Of a stretch of DNA of 64,000 nt, positions 1 to 8,881 are shown piece by piece. The position numbers were made by a program, and so were the translations under genes. The stretch comes from Solidesulfovibrio sp. (GTDB taxonomy: Bacteria > Desulfobacterota > Desulfovibrionia > Desulfovibrionales > Desulfovibrionaceae): the NCBI RefSeq assembly GCF_029978005.1, contig NZ_JARKOZ010000032.1, positions 16,319 to 80,318 on the forward strand. The letters are read 5' to 3'. Numbering within the stretch: position 1 is the stretch's first letter; the number at the start of each line of letters is the position of its first letter. A model generated the notes under the pieces. That model made no database searches, was not told the origin of the DNA, and saw only the letters and a program-made list of their open reading frames with translations.

Positions 1-2
1 CC

Positions 3-872
3 TTTTTCACCGGTCCCGCCCGGGACTTCCTGCTGCGGGCCATCGATTTGGCCCTGGACGAGGACGGGCCGGATCTGACCTCCCTGGCCGTTTTCAGCCC
101 CGAGGACCGGCTGGCCGCGCGCATCGTGGCCAAGCAGGACACCCTCGTCGCCGGGCTGCCCATCCTGCCCCTGGTCCTTGAGCGTATGGGTGAGGCGGCG
201 CGCTGCCGGGCGGTCTTTTTCGCCTCCGACGGCGACGCCGTGCCCGACCGCACCGTGGTCGCGGCCATCGACGGCCCGGCCGTGACGCTGCTCAAGGCCG
301 AGCGGGTCATGCTCAATTTCCTGTGCCATCTCTCCGGGATCGCCAACCGCGTGGCCCAGGCCGCCGCCGCCCTGGCCGGCTCCGGAACGCGCCTGCTCGA
401 CACCCGCAAGACCCTGCCCGGCCTGCGCTATCCCGAAAAATACGCCGTGACCGTCGGCGGCGGCGTCAACCACCGCAAGAACCTGGCCGAAATGCTCATG
501 TTCAAGGACAACCACATCGACCGCGCCGGCGGCATCCCGCAGGCCATGGCCGCCTTGCGCCGGGCCTACCGGGGCCGGATGGAGGAAATGCCGCCGGTGG
601 AGATCGAATGCCGGACCCTGGAGGAGGTCGGCCAGGCCGTGGCCGAGCGGCCGGCACGGATCATGCTCGACAACATGGACGCGCCGGCCATGCGCCAGGC
701 CCTGGCCATGGTGCCGCCGGGCATCGAGACCGAGGTCAGCGGCGGGGTGGACCTGCCGGCCCTGGCCGCCATCGCCGCCCTGGGCCCGGATTTCGTGTCC
801 GTGGGGCGCATCACCCATTCCGCGCCGAGCGCCGACTTCAGCATGCTGCTCAAGGAGACCACCGCCTCATGA
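3..872 (+). CDS. nadC: Nicotinate-nucleotide pyrophosphorylase (quinolinate phosphoribosyltransferase), 5' partial
   Basis: The enzyme converts quinolinate and PRPP to nicotinate mononucleotide, the third step of de novo NAD synthesis. The frame is open from the first bases of the window, so a few N-terminal residues are missing; 289 codons are visible. The TTG at position 48 is not a credible start because the reading upstream (FFTGPARDFLLRAIDLAL) is typical NadC N-terminus. Family motifs are present: DTRKTLPGLR, HRKNLAEMLMFKDNH and EIECRTLEE, which supply the basic pocket for quinolinate and PRPP. The stop overlaps the nadA start by four bases, which suggests translational coupling in a nadC-nadA-nadB operon. 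Confidence 0.96.
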   Translation, partial: FFTGPARDFLLRAIDLALDEDGPDLTSLAVFSPEDRLAARIVAKQDTLVAGLPILPLVLERMGEAARCRAVFFASDGDAVPDRTVVAAIDGPAVTLLKAERVMLNFLCHLSGIANRVAQAAAALAGSGTRLLDTRKTLPGLRYPEKYAVTVGGGVNHRKNLAEMLMFKDNHIDRAGGIPQAMAALRRAYRGRMEEMPPVEIECRTLEEVGQAVAERPARIMLDNMDAPAMRQALAMVPPGIETEVSGGVDLPALAAIAALGPDFVSVGRITHSAPSADFSMLLKETTAS

Positions 873-1900
873 ACGCATCCCCCACGCAGCGCATCACGGA
901 CATCCGCCGCCAGCGCGGCGACTCCCTGGCCATCCTCGCCCACCACTACCAGCGCGACGCGGTGGTGGCCCACGCCGACATCCTTGGCGATTCGCTGGAG
1001 CTTTCCCGCAAGGCGGCCGGGCTGGCCGCCCGGGACATCGTGTTTTGCGGCGTGTTCTTCATGGCCGAGACCGCGGCCATGCTGGCCAAGCCCGGCCAGC
1101 GCGTGCACATCCCGACGCCCGACGCCGCCTGCGTCATGTCGGAGATGGCCCCGGCCGCCCTGGTGGAGACCGTGCTCGACCGCCTGGCCGCCGCCGGCCG
1201 CGACGTGCTGCCGCTGACCTACGTCAACTCCTCGGCCGCGGTGAAGGCCATTGTGGGGGCGCGGGGCGGTTCGGTGTGCACCTCGGCCAACGCCGGCAAG
1301 ATGCTCCGCTGGGCCCTGGACCAGGGGCGCGGCGTGCTTTTCCTGCCCGACAAGATGCTCGGCCAGAACACCTGCGACGTCCTGGGCGTGGCCCCGGAAA
1401 AGCGCCACATCCTGGACGTGCGCGGCGGTGGTTCGCGCCTGGACCTCGATGCCGCGTCCCGGGCCGAGGTGCTCCTGTGGCCCGGTCAGTGTGTCATCCA
1501 TTCCCGGTTCAAGGCCCGGGATATCGCCGCCGTGCGCGCCGCCCATCCCGGGGCCAAGGTGGTGGTCCATCCCGAGTGCTCCCCGGAGACGGTCAAGGCC
1601 GCGGACGCCGTCGGCTCCACCTCGTTCATCATCAAGTACGTGACCGAGGCCCCGGCCGGGGCCGAGATCGTGATCGGCACGGAAATCAATCTCGTTTCAC
1701 GGCTCGCCCGGCGCTGGCAGGGCGAAAAGACCATCCGGCCGCTGTGCGTGTCCGGCTGCTCCAACATGGCCAGGGGCAGCGAGGAGAAGTTGCTGGCCTT
1801 GCTCGAATCCCTGGACGCCGCCACGCCCGTGACCGTGCCCGAGGACGTGCGCGGGCCGGCCACGGCGGCGGTGGCCAAGATGCTGGAAATTTCGGCCTGA
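869..1900 (+). CDS. nadA: Quinolinate synthase
   Basis: NadA condenses iminoaspartate with dihydroxyacetone phosphate to quinolinate using an oxygen-sensitive [4Fe-4S] cluster. The 343-residue length is normal. Candidate cluster cysteines lie in PDAACVMSEM (Cys88), in GGSVCTSANAGK and in the C-terminal LCVSGCSNM segment, the spacing expected for the three NadA ligands. The start is the ATG inside the ATGA overlap with nadC; the frame stays open further upstream, but that part overlaps nadC and has no NadA character. Its substrate comes from NadB, encoded 31 bases downstream. Confidence 0.96.
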   Translation: MNASPTQRITDIRRQRGDSLAILAHHYQRDAVVAHADILGDSLELSRKAAGLAARDIVFCGVFFMAETAAMLAKPGQRVHIPTPDAACVMSEMAPAALVETVLDRLAAAGRDVLPLTYVNSSAAVKAIVGARGGSVCTSANAGKMLRWALDQGRGVLFLPDKMLGQNTCDVLGVAPEKRHILDVRGGGSRLDLDAASRAEVLLWPGQCVIHSRFKARDIAAVRAAHPGAKVVVHPECSPETVKAADAVGSTSFIIKYVTEAPAGAEIVIGTEINLVSRLARRWQGEKTIRPLCVSGCSNMARGSEEKLLALLESLDAATPVTVPEDVRGPATAAVAKMLEISA

Positions 1901-1931
1901 TTCACGGGGCCGCAAACAGGGAGTACGCGCG

Positions 1932-3512
1932 ATGGTCTACCGCATGCATGCGGGCGCCTTGGTGGTGGGGTCGGGACTGGCCGGGCTCACGGCCGCCCTG
2001 ACGCTCGCCGACCACGGCCTGGAAGTGATCCTGCTCACCTCGGGCGAGGATCTCGACGACGGCAACAGCGCCCTGGCCCAGGGGGGCATCGTCTTTCGCG
2101 GCCCGGACGACTCGCCCCAGCTCCTCGAGCGCGACATGCTCACCTGCGGCTGGCGGCACAACTCGCCCCGGGCCGTCAAGTACCTGGCCAAGCGCGGGCC
2201 GCAGGTGGTCCAGGAACTGCTCATCGACCGCCTGAAGCTGCCTTTCGACCGCAAGGGCGACGGCTCCGGCTGGCACATGGGCAAGGAGGGCGGCCACAGC
2301 GTGGCCCGCATCCTCCACATGGCCGACCGTACCGGGCGCGGCATCATGGAAGGGCTCATGGCCGCGGTCAAGGCCCATCCCGCCATCAAGGTCCTGGCCC
2401 GGCGCACGGCCGTGGACCTGCTCACTTCCCACCACCACGCCACGCTCCTGGAATTCAAGTACCAGCTGCTCAACCAGTGCCTGGGGGCCTACGTTTTAAA
2501 CGAAGTCTCGGGACAGGTGGAAACCATCCTGGCCGACTTCACGGTCCTGTGCACGGGCGGTTGCGGCAGGTTGTTTCTCCACACCTCCAACACCAGATCC
2601 TCCATCGGCTCGGCCCTGGCCATGGCCTCGCGCGCCTTCGCCAAGGTCATGAACGTGGAGTACGTGCAGTTCCATCCGACCACGCTTTTCCACCGGGCCG
2701 AGCGCCGGCTGCTCGTCACCGAGGCCCTGCGCGGCGAGGGGGCGCGGCTGGTCAACGACCGGGGCGAACCCTTCATGCAGCGCTACGACCCCCGGGCGGA
2801 CCTGGCCCCGCGCGACATCGTGACCCGGGCCATCCTGGCCGAGATGCTCAAGACCGACCACGACTGCGTCTACCTCGACGTGGCCAGTTACGTGAAGAAC
2901 CTGGAAGAGCATTTCCCCACCGTCTACAAGGGCTGCCTGCAGCTCGGCATCGACATCTCCAAGCAGCCCATCCCGGTGGTGCCGGCGGCCCACTACTTCT
3001 GCGGCGGCGTGCTCACCGACAACACCGGCCGCACCACCCTGGAGCGGCTCTACGCCGCGGGCGAGTGCGCCTGCACCGGCATCCACGGGGCCAACCGCCT
3101 GGCCAGCACCTCGCTTCTGGAGTGCCTGCTGTGGGGCTACAGCGTGGGCCAGGACATCGGCAAGCGGGCCGGGCACAAGGCGGCGCTCGGCCGCCGGCTC
3201 GTAGACAGCATTCCGGACTGGGTGAGCCCGGGGTCCAACCGCAACGAGGACCCGGCGCTGATCGCCCAGGACTGGGCCACCATCCGCAACACCATGTGGA
3301 ACTACGTGGGCATCAACCGCTCGGGCTCTCGCCTCAAGCGGGCCTTCGAGGACCTGCGCGAGCTCAACAAGCACCTGCACGACTTCTACCGCGAAACGCC
3401 CCTGTCCAAGGCCATCGTGGACCTGTTCCACGGCTGCCAGGCCGCCTACACCATCACCATCGCGGCCATGCAGAACCGCCGGTCGCTCGGCTGCCACTAC
3501 CGCGTGGACTGA
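1932..3512 (+). CDS. nadB: L-aspartate oxidase
   Basis: This flavoenzyme oxidises L-aspartate to iminoaspartate, the first step of NAD synthesis; in anaerobes fumarate is a plausible electron acceptor. The 526-residue protein has an N-terminal FAD dinucleotide site (GSGLAG, residues 13-18), the succinate dehydrogenase/fumarate reductase-like FHPTTLF and PAAHYFCGG segments, and the conserved GANRLASTSLLECL motif near the flavin. The ATG follows an AGGGAG ribosome site at a spacing of about eight. It is the last gene of the nad operon and faces the SDR gene tail to tail. Confidence 0.96.
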   Translation: MVYRMHAGALVVGSGLAGLTAALTLADHGLEVILLTSGEDLDDGNSALAQGGIVFRGPDDSPQLLERDMLTCGWRHNSPRAVKYLAKRGPQVVQELLIDRLKLPFDRKGDGSGWHMGKEGGHSVARILHMADRTGRGIMEGLMAAVKAHPAIKVLARRTAVDLLTSHHHATLLEFKYQLLNQCLGAYVLNEVSGQVETILADFTVLCTGGCGRLFLHTSNTRSSIGSALAMASRAFAKVMNVEYVQFHPTTLFHRAERRLLVTEALRGEGARLVNDRGEPFMQRYDPRADLAPRDIVTRAILAEMLKTDHDCVYLDVASYVKNLEEHFPTVYKGCLQLGIDISKQPIPVVPAAHYFCGGVLTDNTGRTTLERLYAAGECACTGIHGANRLASTSLLECLLWGYSVGQDIGKRAGHKAALGRRLVDSIPDWVSPGSNRNEDPALIAQDWATIRNTMWNYVGINRSGSRLKRAFEDLRELNKHLHDFYRETPLSKAIVDLFHGCQAAYTITIAAMQNRRSLGCHYRVD

Positions 3513-3545
3513 TCGCCGTTTCGCCGTCCCTCGCCGTTCTCCCGC

Positions 3546-3586
3546 CCGGACCGGGGCGTCGTGCGCCGCATGACGCCCCGGTCCGG
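3546..3586. terminator. Long hairpin between convergent nadB and SDR genes
   Basis: Two 15-base arms (3546-3560 and 3572-3586) are perfect inverted copies separated by 11 bases. It lies between two convergent genes, so it probably stops or protects both transcripts. There is no T-run on either side, so it is not a textbook intrinsic terminator. Confidence 0.55.
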
Positions 3587-3594
3587 CGGCATGG

Positions 3595-4371
3595 TCAGTT
3601 CGTCGTCAGGCCGCCGTCCACGTGGAAGACCTGTCCCGTGATCCAGCCCGCCGCCGGCGAGGCCAGGAAGACGGCCATGGGCGCGACGTCCTCCGGCCGG
3701 CCGATGCGCCCCAGCGGATAGATGGTGCGGATCATGTCCTGGAACCGTTCACGCCCTTCCGGGGTCAGGCGCTCCAGGTTGCGGCGCACTTGCGGCGTCT
3801 CCACGGTGCCCGGCGCGATGGCGTTGACGCGCACGCCGACCGGGCCGAGTTCGAAGGCCAGGGCCTTGGTGAAGGAGTCGATCCCTCCCTTGGTCATGGA
3901 GTAGAGGGCCGAGAGCCGGCCGGGCAGCATCCTGTCCGCGAAATAGGAAGAGATGTTGATGATCGCCCCCCTTTTTTCCGTCAGGGCCGGGAGAACCGCC
4001 CGGGACAGGAAAAAAGGCGTGCGGAGGTTGAGGGTCATGTGCGTGGCGTAGCTTTCCTCGGTGACCTCGGCGATGGGATCGAAGAGGCCGATGCCGGCGT
4101 TGTTGACCAGGACGTCCAGGCCGCGCCCCAGGGCGAGGAGCGCCGCCGCCAGGGTTTCGGCCGCGCCTTCCCTGGACAGGTCGGCGGCGATGCCGGTCGA
4201 GGCCTCCCCCAGGCTTTCCCTGGCCCTTTCGAGCTTGTCCCTGTCCCGGCCGGTGATGACGACATGCGCGCCGCAGGCCGCAAACGCCCGGGACAGGCCC
4301 AGGCCGATGCCGTCGCTGCCGCCCGTGACCACCACCGTCTTTCCCGTGAAGTCGAATCGCAGTGCTTCCAT
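3595..4371 (-). CDS. Short-chain dehydrogenase/reductase (SDR) family oxidoreductase
   Basis: This is a 258-residue classical SDR. The nucleotide-binding motif TGGSDGIG is at residues 16-23, NAGIG at 90-94, the catalytic Ser near 141, and Tyr157 and Lys161 in the YSMTK signature. The C-terminal PEDVA...FLAS...[13 protein letters not shown] block is typical of FabG-like reductases. The start has an AGGAG site. Substrate is unknown. A MarR gene lies just upstream on the same strand, and the 87-base gap contains a palindrome matching one in front of that regulator, so the SDR is probably the MarR target. FabG itself is less likely because no fatty-acid genes are nearby. Confidence 0.85.
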   Translation of the reverse strand: MEALRFDFTGKTVVVTGGSDGIGLGLSRAFAACGAHVVITGRDRDKLERARESLGEASTGIAADLSREGAAETLAAALLALGRGLDVLVNNAGIGLFDPIAEVTEESYATHMTLNLRTPFFLSRAVLPALTEKRGAIINISSYFADRMLPGRLSALYSMTKGGIDSFTKALAFELGPVGVRVNAIAPGTVETPQVRRNLERLTPEGRERFQDMIRTIYPLGRIGRPEDVAPMAVFLASPAAGWITGQVFHVDGGLTTN

Positions 4372-4397
4372 GCCGTGCCTCTCCTGTGGTTCCGTAA

Positions 4398-4413
4398 ATT
4401 TAGTACCCTAAAT
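4398..4413. promoter_or_regulatory. Candidate MarR operator upstream of the SDR gene
   Basis: A perfect palindrome with six-base arms, ATTTAG-N4-CTAAAT, lies 27-42 bases before the SDR start. Twelve of its sixteen positions match the core of the palindrome in front of the adjacent marR-like gene. The AT-rich composition stands out from the surroundings. The MarR link is inferred. Confidence 0.6.
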
Positions 4414-4458
4414 AATTGACTCCAATCCGCCTGGCGCGTTGCCGCGCGCATCCTGCCT

Positions 4459-4959
4459 TCAGGACAGGCGGGACAGGCCCTGGGACACTTTGCCGAGCAG
4501 CGCCGTCAGGGTCTCGCGCTCCTGCGGCGAAAGCGCGGCCATGACCGTGGCCACGCGGTCGTAGTGGCCGGGCAGCACGGCGTCCAGGCGCGCCATGCCT
4601 TCGGGCGCGGGCCGCACGGTCACGGCGCGGCGGTCGGTGGCCGCGTGTTCGCGCACCACGCAGCCGTCGCGCTCGAGGGTGTCGAGGACGCCGGTCATGG
4701 TGGCGCAGGAGACGCCCGTGCCGGCGGCGAGCTGCGATGGGGAGAGGCCGTCCGGGTTGCGGGCCAGCAGGATCAGCACGGAAAAGCGGCGCAGGGACAG
4801 GCCGTGCGCGGCCATGTGTCGCTCCATGGACGCCGCGGCGTCCTCGCCTGTGCGCAGCAGCCGCAGGAAGGCGTCCACGGCCGTCACGTCGAGGTTTTCA
4901 TAGCGTTCGCGGAGCTTCTCCAGGGCTTCCCGGCTCGGCAGATCGCGCAGCTCAAACAT
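4459..4959 (-). CDS. MarR family transcriptional regulator
   Basis: The 166-residue protein has the MarR winged-helix layout: an N-terminal dimer helix, then LSLRRFSVLILLARNPDGLSPSQLAAGTGVS (helix-turn-helix), and the wing DTLERDGCVVREHAATDRRAVTV with the conserved DRR. The frame runs upstream to 5046, but the ATG at 4959 is preceded by an ideal GGAGG site, so that start is chosen. A 24-base palindrome covers 10-33 bases before this start, which suggests autoregulation. The ligand is unknown. Confidence 0.9.
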   Translation of the reverse strand: MFELRDLPSREALEKLRERYENLDVTAVDAFLRLLRTGEDAAASMERHMAAHGLSLRRFSVLILLARNPDGLSPSQLAAGTGVSCATMTGVLDTLERDGCVVREHAATDRRAVTVRPAPEGMARLDAVLPGHYDRVATVMAALSPQERETLTALLGKVSQGLSRLS

Positions 4960-4968
4960 TTTGCCTCC

Positions 4969-4992
4969 ATATATTTCGGCTCCTAAATATAT
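4969..4992. promoter_or_regulatory. Candidate MarR autoregulatory operator
   Basis: The outer eight bases on each side, ATATATTT and AAATATAT, are perfect inverted repeats around an eight-base centre. The core (4973-4988) resembles the palindrome at 4398-4413 (12 of 16 bases). Binding here would cover the promoter and ribosome site region of the MarR gene. Confidence 0.6.
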
Positions 4993-5013
4993 CCTTCCCT
5001 CCCGCCTGCCAAC

Positions 5014-5043
5014 AAAAAAATCCCGACTCGCGCCGGGATTTTT
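5014..5043 (-). terminator. Intrinsic terminator after hisF
   Basis: Read on the minus strand, ten-base arms AAAAATCCCG and CGGGATTTTT flank an eight-base loop and run into a T-tract of seven or more. This separates the hisH-hisF transcript from the MarR gene. Confidence 0.85.
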
Positions 5044-5053
5044 CATTACCCCT

Positions 5054-5118
5054 TTTCGGGGTGGTCCAGGAGGGGCCCGAGGCCCCTCCTGGCCGCCGGA
5101 GGCATTCTTCCTCTTTCC
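5054..5118. repeat. GC-rich dispersed intergenic repeat, copy C
   Basis: This copy contains a hairpin with 12-base perfect arms (5066-5077 and 5081-5092) and a flank that, in reverse complement, reads GCCTCCGGCGGCCAGGAG then CTCCTGGACC. The same words occur in the intergenic block at 6555-6680. It lies between hisF and its terminator. Confidence 0.65.
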
Positions 5119-5124
5119 CCTACA

Positions 5125-5904
5125 TCACCAAACTTCCCGCACCTTCACGCCGCGCGCGGCCATGCGGTCCTTGCAGTCCTTGATGCTGTATTCGCCGTAG
5201 TGGACGATGGAGGCGATGAGCGCCGCCGAGGCCTTGCCGATGGTCACGGCGGCGGCCATGTGGTCGGGGTTGCCCGCGCCGCCCGAGGCGATGACCGGGA
5301 TGGTGACGGCTTCGCTGATAAGCCGCGTGAGCGTCAGTTCATAGCCGGTCTTGGCCCCGTCGGCGTCGATGGAGTTGCAGCAGATCTCGCCCGCCCCCAG
5401 CGCCTCCACGGTCCTGGCCCATTCGACGGCGTCCAGGCCCATGGACTTGCGCCCGCCGTGGATGACGATCTCGTAGCCGGAGGGGATTTTTTCGCTGACC
5501 GGCACCTGCTTGACGTCCATGCCGACCACCACGCACTGGGAGCCGAAGGCGGCCGCGCCCTGGCTGATGATGTCCGGGTTTTTGACGGCGGCGGAGTTGA
5601 CCGAGATCTTTTCCGCGCCGGCCAGGAGCACCGCGCGCATGTCTTCCACGGTGGAGATGCCGCCGCCCACGGAGAAGGGAATGAAGATCTGGCTCGCCAC
5701 CTTGTCCACCACGTCGAGCATGATGCCCCGGCCTTCGCTGGAGGCCGTGATGTCGTAGAAGACCAGTTCGTCGGCCCCGGCCTCGTAGTAGAGGCGGGCG
5801 GTCTCCACAGGGTCGCCGATGTCCACGTTGCCCTTGAACTTGATGCCCTTGGTGAGCTTGCCGTCGCGAACGTCCAGGCAGGGAATGACGCGTTTGGAGA
5901 GCAT
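5125..5904 (-). CDS. hisF: Imidazole glycerol phosphate synthase, cyclase subunit HisF
   Basis: HisF uses ammonia delivered from HisH to turn PRFAR into imidazole glycerol phosphate and AICAR, linking histidine and purine synthesis. The 259-residue TIM barrel starts [16 protein letters not shown]; the catalytic aspartates fit CLDVRDG and VVVGMDVK. Phosphate-binding loops SVGGGIS and IASGGAG are present. The frame stays open far upstream through hisH and mutL, but that is a composition artefact. The gene starts two bases after the hisH stop, so the two subunits are co-translated. The rest of the his pathway is not in the window. Confidence 0.95.
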   Translation of the reverse strand: MLSKRVIPCLDVRDGKLTKGIKFKGNVDIGDPVETARLYYEAGADELVFYDITASSEGRGIMLDVVDKVASQIFIPFSVGGGISTVEDMRAVLLAGAEKISVNSAAVKNPDIISQGAAAFGSQCVVVGMDVKQVPVSEKIPSGYEIVIHGGRKSMGLDAVEWARTVEALGAGEICCNSIDADGAKTGYELTLTRLISEAVTIPVIASGGAGNPDHMAAAVTIGKASAALIASIVHYGEYSIKDCKDRMAARGVKVREVW

Positions 5905-5906
5905 GG

Positions 5907-6539
5907 TTACCGGGCCTCCTTGCAGTAGGCGGCGAAGTTGGCCAGAAGCGCCAGGCCCGGGCGGCCGCTTTTTTCCGGATGGAACTGCACCGCCCACAAT
6001 CCCTTGCGGCCGTGAAGCGAGCAGAACGGCAGGCCGTATTCCGTGACGCCGAGGACGTACTGCGGCGCGGGCACCGGGTAGTAGCTGTGGACGAAATAGA
6101 ATTCCGAGGCTTTGTCGATGCCGTCGAAGAGTTCGCAGGGCGCTTTGAGCGCCACGCGGTTCCAGCCCATGTGCGGGATGCGGATGGGCTCGCCGTTCTC
6201 GTCCGTGAGCGCCGGGGAGAACATGGCGCATTGGCCGGGAATGACGCCAAGGGCGGTGGTGTCGTTTTCCGCGCTGTATTCGAGGAGTATCTGGCAGCCG
6301 ACGCAGATGCCGAGCAGCGGCTTGCCGGCGGCCACCTGGCCGGTGAGAAGCTTGTCCAGGCCCGTGGAGGTCAGCTCGTGCATGGCCTGGCCGGCCGCGC
6401 CCACGCCCGGGAAGATGATGCCGGCCGCGTCGGCGATGACGGCCGGATCGGCGGTGATCCGGCAGGGGATGCCGAGATGGTCCAGCGCCCGGCGCACGCT
6501 CGTCTGATTGCCGGCCTTGTAGTCCAATATGGCAAGCAT
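5907..6539 (-). CDS. hisH: Imidazole glycerol phosphate synthase, glutaminase subunit HisH
   Basis: HisH hydrolyses glutamine and channels ammonia to HisF. The 210-residue class I glutamine amidotransferase has its nucleophile in GICVGCQ (Cys79) and the His/Glu pair in the C-terminal QFHPEKSG. The N-terminus [11 protein letters not shown] matches family members. It sits directly upstream of hisF. A role of this pair in surface-sugar amidation, as seen for some HisHF paralogues, is possible but unsupported because no sugar genes adjoin it. Confidence 0.95.
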   Translation of the reverse strand: MLAILDYKAGNQTSVRRALDHLGIPCRITADPAVIADAAGIIFPGVGAAGQAMHELTSTGLDKLLTGQVAAGKPLLGICVGCQILLEYSAENDTTALGVIPGQCAMFSPALTDENGEPIRIPHMGWNRVALKAPCELFDGIDKASEFYFVHSYYPVPAPQYVLGVTEYGLPFCSLHGRKGLWAVQFHPEKSGRPGLALLANFAAYCKEAR

Positions 6540-6554
6540 GGACAGCTCCTTGCA

Positions 6555-6680
6555 CCTTGCCTCCGGCGGCCAGGAGAGGCACTGCCTCTCCTGGACCTCT
6601 CCGGCAGGGGCCCTGCCCCTGCACCCCGCCGGGGGGAATGATTCCCCCCGGCCCCCCCCGAAGGGAAAAATGGGGGGAGG
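6555..6680. repeat. GC-rich dispersed intergenic repeat, copy B (most complete)
   Basis: The block contains three secondary-structure elements in a row: a hairpin with arms at 6570-6581 and 6583-6594, a second at 6604-6622, and an almost perfect 23-base palindrome at 6629-6651 with the centre AATGATT between runs of C and G. The first element matches the 5054-5118 copy and the third matches the 39805-39889 copy. It fills the gap between mutL and hisH. No coding sequence was recognised here. Confidence 0.7.
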
Positions 6681-6785
6681 CCCTTGTGAAATGGGTATGC
6701 GACGGCGCGGCGCGCCGTTTCGCAGGCACCGGTTGTGAACATTTTTGGCCGGTTTGGCAAGGCGGGGCCGCGGGCGGCGCGGCGT

Positions 6786-8783
6786 CTACTTCTTGCGTTT
6801 GAACATCTTTTCCATTTCGCGAATGGAGAAGCGCATGGCCACCGGCCGGCCGTGGGGGCAGTAGTCGCGGTCCGGGGTCCCCGCCCACTGGGCGAGCAGG
6901 GCCACGGCCTCGTCGTCGGCCAGGCGTGTTCCCGCCTTGACGGCGGTCTTGCAGCTCATGAGGATCCAGAGGTCCTGCAAGGACTTGGACTGTCCGGACA
7001 GGGCGGCGGACAGGTATTCCCGGGCCTGGCCCAGGGACAGTCCCGGCGGCGCGCCGGTGATGGCCACCACCCCGGGCCGGGGGGATTCCAGGAGGAAGCC
7101 GATGGCTCGCAGTTCGTTGTGCAGCTCGCGCAGCTTGGCCTGCTCGCTGGGGTGCAGCGTCGTCTCCACCGGGATGCCCACCGGCCGGCTGTCGCCGCGC
7201 GAGCCCGAGGCCTCCATGGCGGCGAAGATGACGCGCTCGTGGGCGGCGTGCTGGTCCACCAGCACCAGTTCGCGGCCGAGGTCCACGATGAGGTAGGTGT
7301 CGGCGAACTGGCCCAGGTAGCGCAGCCCCGGCGGCAGGGCCGGCTCCAGCTCCTCTGGCGCGCGGGCGCGCAGGGGCTCGGGCGCGGCGGCAAGCGGCGG
7401 CTCGTCGGGCGTGGCCGAAGGGGGCGCGGCGCGGAAAGAGGCCGAAGGGGCGGCCTCGCCGCGCTCGCGGCGTTCCACGGCCGGCGGGTCGAAGTGGCGC
7501 ACCGGCGCGGGCTGGCCCTGGCGGCGGTTGTCGGCGGCGGCCCGGGCCGGCGTGGGCGCGGCCGGGCCGCGGTCCGGACGCGGGGAATAGGCCGGCGGCG
7601 CGGCCGGCGCTTCCCGCACCGTCTCGCCCATGGGCACGGTCTGGGAGGGGGCAGGGGCGTCGGTGCGGACGAGCTCGTCCAGGAAATCGCGGCGGGCCGG
7701 GAATTTGGGCGGCTCGCCGTCCTTTTTCACCCAGGGCTCGGGCGCGGGCACGGTGCGCAGGACCAGGGCCTTGTCCAGCGCCTGGCCCACGGCCCGGCGC
7801 AGGTTCACGAACACGGCCTGCTCGTCGCGAAACCGCACCTCGGTCTTGGCCGGATGGACGTTGACGTCCACGTCCTCGGCCGGCACCTCCAGGAAAATGA
7901 CGCACTGCGGGTATTCCCGGGCCAGCAGCCGGCCCTTGTAGGCCTCGCGCACGGCCGAGAGCAGCACCCGGTCGAGCACGGCCCGGCCGTTGACATAGAA
8001 AAGCATGCGGTCGGCCCGGGCCTGGGCCTTGAGGGGCTTGCCGAGCACGCCGCCGACGCGGATGGGCCCCAGGGCGTACTCCATTTCGAAGAGTTCGTCC
8101 GTGACGGCCGGCGGCCACATGCCGGCCAGGCGCGCGGTCAGGTTCTGGCCGGCCGGGAAGCGCAGGGCGGTGCGGCCGCCGATGGTCAGCTTCATGGCCA
8201 CGTCCAGGCGGGCCAGGGCGGCGCGGCTGAAAAGCTCGGTGGCCCGCTTGGTCTCCACGGCCTCGGACTTGAGGAATTTGAGCCGGGCCGGCACGGCGGC
8301 GAAGAGGTCGCGCACCTCCACCCGCGTGCCGCGCGGCATGGCCGCCGGGCCGCGCTCCGCGATGCGTCCGCTTTCCACGCGCAAAAACGCCCCCTCGTCG
8401 AAGGCCTCGTGGCGCGAGGTGATGGTGCAGGTGGACACCGAGGCGATGCTCGGCAGCGCCTCGCCGCGAAACCCGAAGCTCTCGATGCCGGAAAGCTCCT
8501 CCATGGAGGCGATCTTGCTGGTGGCGTGGCGCGTGACGGCGAGCGGCAGCTCCTCGGGCGTCATGCCCCAGCCGTCGTCGGCCACGGCCAAAAGCGTGCG
8601 GCCGCCGCCGTCGACGGTCACCTCGACCCGCGTCGCCCCTGCGTCGAGGCTGTTTTCCACCAGCTCCTTGAGGACGCTGGCCGGGCGTTCGACCACCTCG
8701 CCGGCGGCGATCTGGTTTTGCAGTTCCGGGGGCAGGACGCGGATGGTGCGATGCTTGACGGAGCGAGTCATGGACCGGAGCAT
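6786..8783 (-). CDS. mutL: DNA mismatch repair protein MutL
   Basis: MutL couples MutS mismatch recognition to strand incision. The 665-residue protein has the N-terminal GHKL ATPase motifs ([31 protein letters not shown]), a proline/alanine-rich linker of about 140 residues and a C-terminal dimer domain. The C-terminal domain has [18 protein letters not shown] and CPHGRP, the signature of endonuclease-type MutL. The last residue of the DQHA-x2-E-x4-E metal motif is Ala instead of Glu. The first ATG is preferred because GGGAG lies seven bases ahead of it; an in-frame ATG four codons later is less well supported. Confidence 0.95.
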   Translation of the reverse strand: MLRSMTRSVKHRTIRVLPPELQNQIAAGEVVERPASVLKELVENSLDAGATRVEVTVDGGGRTLLAVADDGWGMTPEELPLAVTRHATSKIASMEELSGIESFGFRGEALPSIASVSTCTITSRHEAFDEGAFLRVESGRIAERGPAAMPRGTRVEVRDLFAAVPARLKFLKSEAVETKRATELFSRAALARLDVAMKLTIGGRTALRFPAGQNLTARLAGMWPPAVTDELFEMEYALGPIRVGGVLGKPLKAQARADRMLFYVNGRAVLDRVLLSAVREAYKGRLLAREYPQCVIFLEVPAEDVDVNVHPAKTEVRFRDEQAVFVNLRRAVGQALDKALVLRTVPAPEPWVKKDGEPPKFPARRDFLDELVRTDAPAPSQTVPMGETVREAPAAPPAYSPRPDRGPAAPTPARAAADNRRQGQPAPVRHFDPPAVERRERGEAAPSASFRAAPPSATPDEPPLAAAPEPLRARAPEELEPALPPGLRYLGQFADTYLIVDLGRELVLVDQHAAHERVIFAAMEASGSRGDSRPVGIPVETTLHPSEQAKLRELHNELRAIGFLLESPRPGVVAITGAPPGLSLGQAREYLSAALSGQSKSLQDLWILMSCKTAVKAGTRLADDEAVALLAQWAGTPDRDYCPHGRPVAMRFSIREMEKMFKRKK

Positions 8784-8881
8784 ACGCCAACTCCCGTGCG
8801 GAGGCCAGAAGACGCAAACGGCTGGAAAACCGGGAGCGACAAGCGTAGGGACTTTCCTGTCCCACGTAAAGGAGGCCCGTC

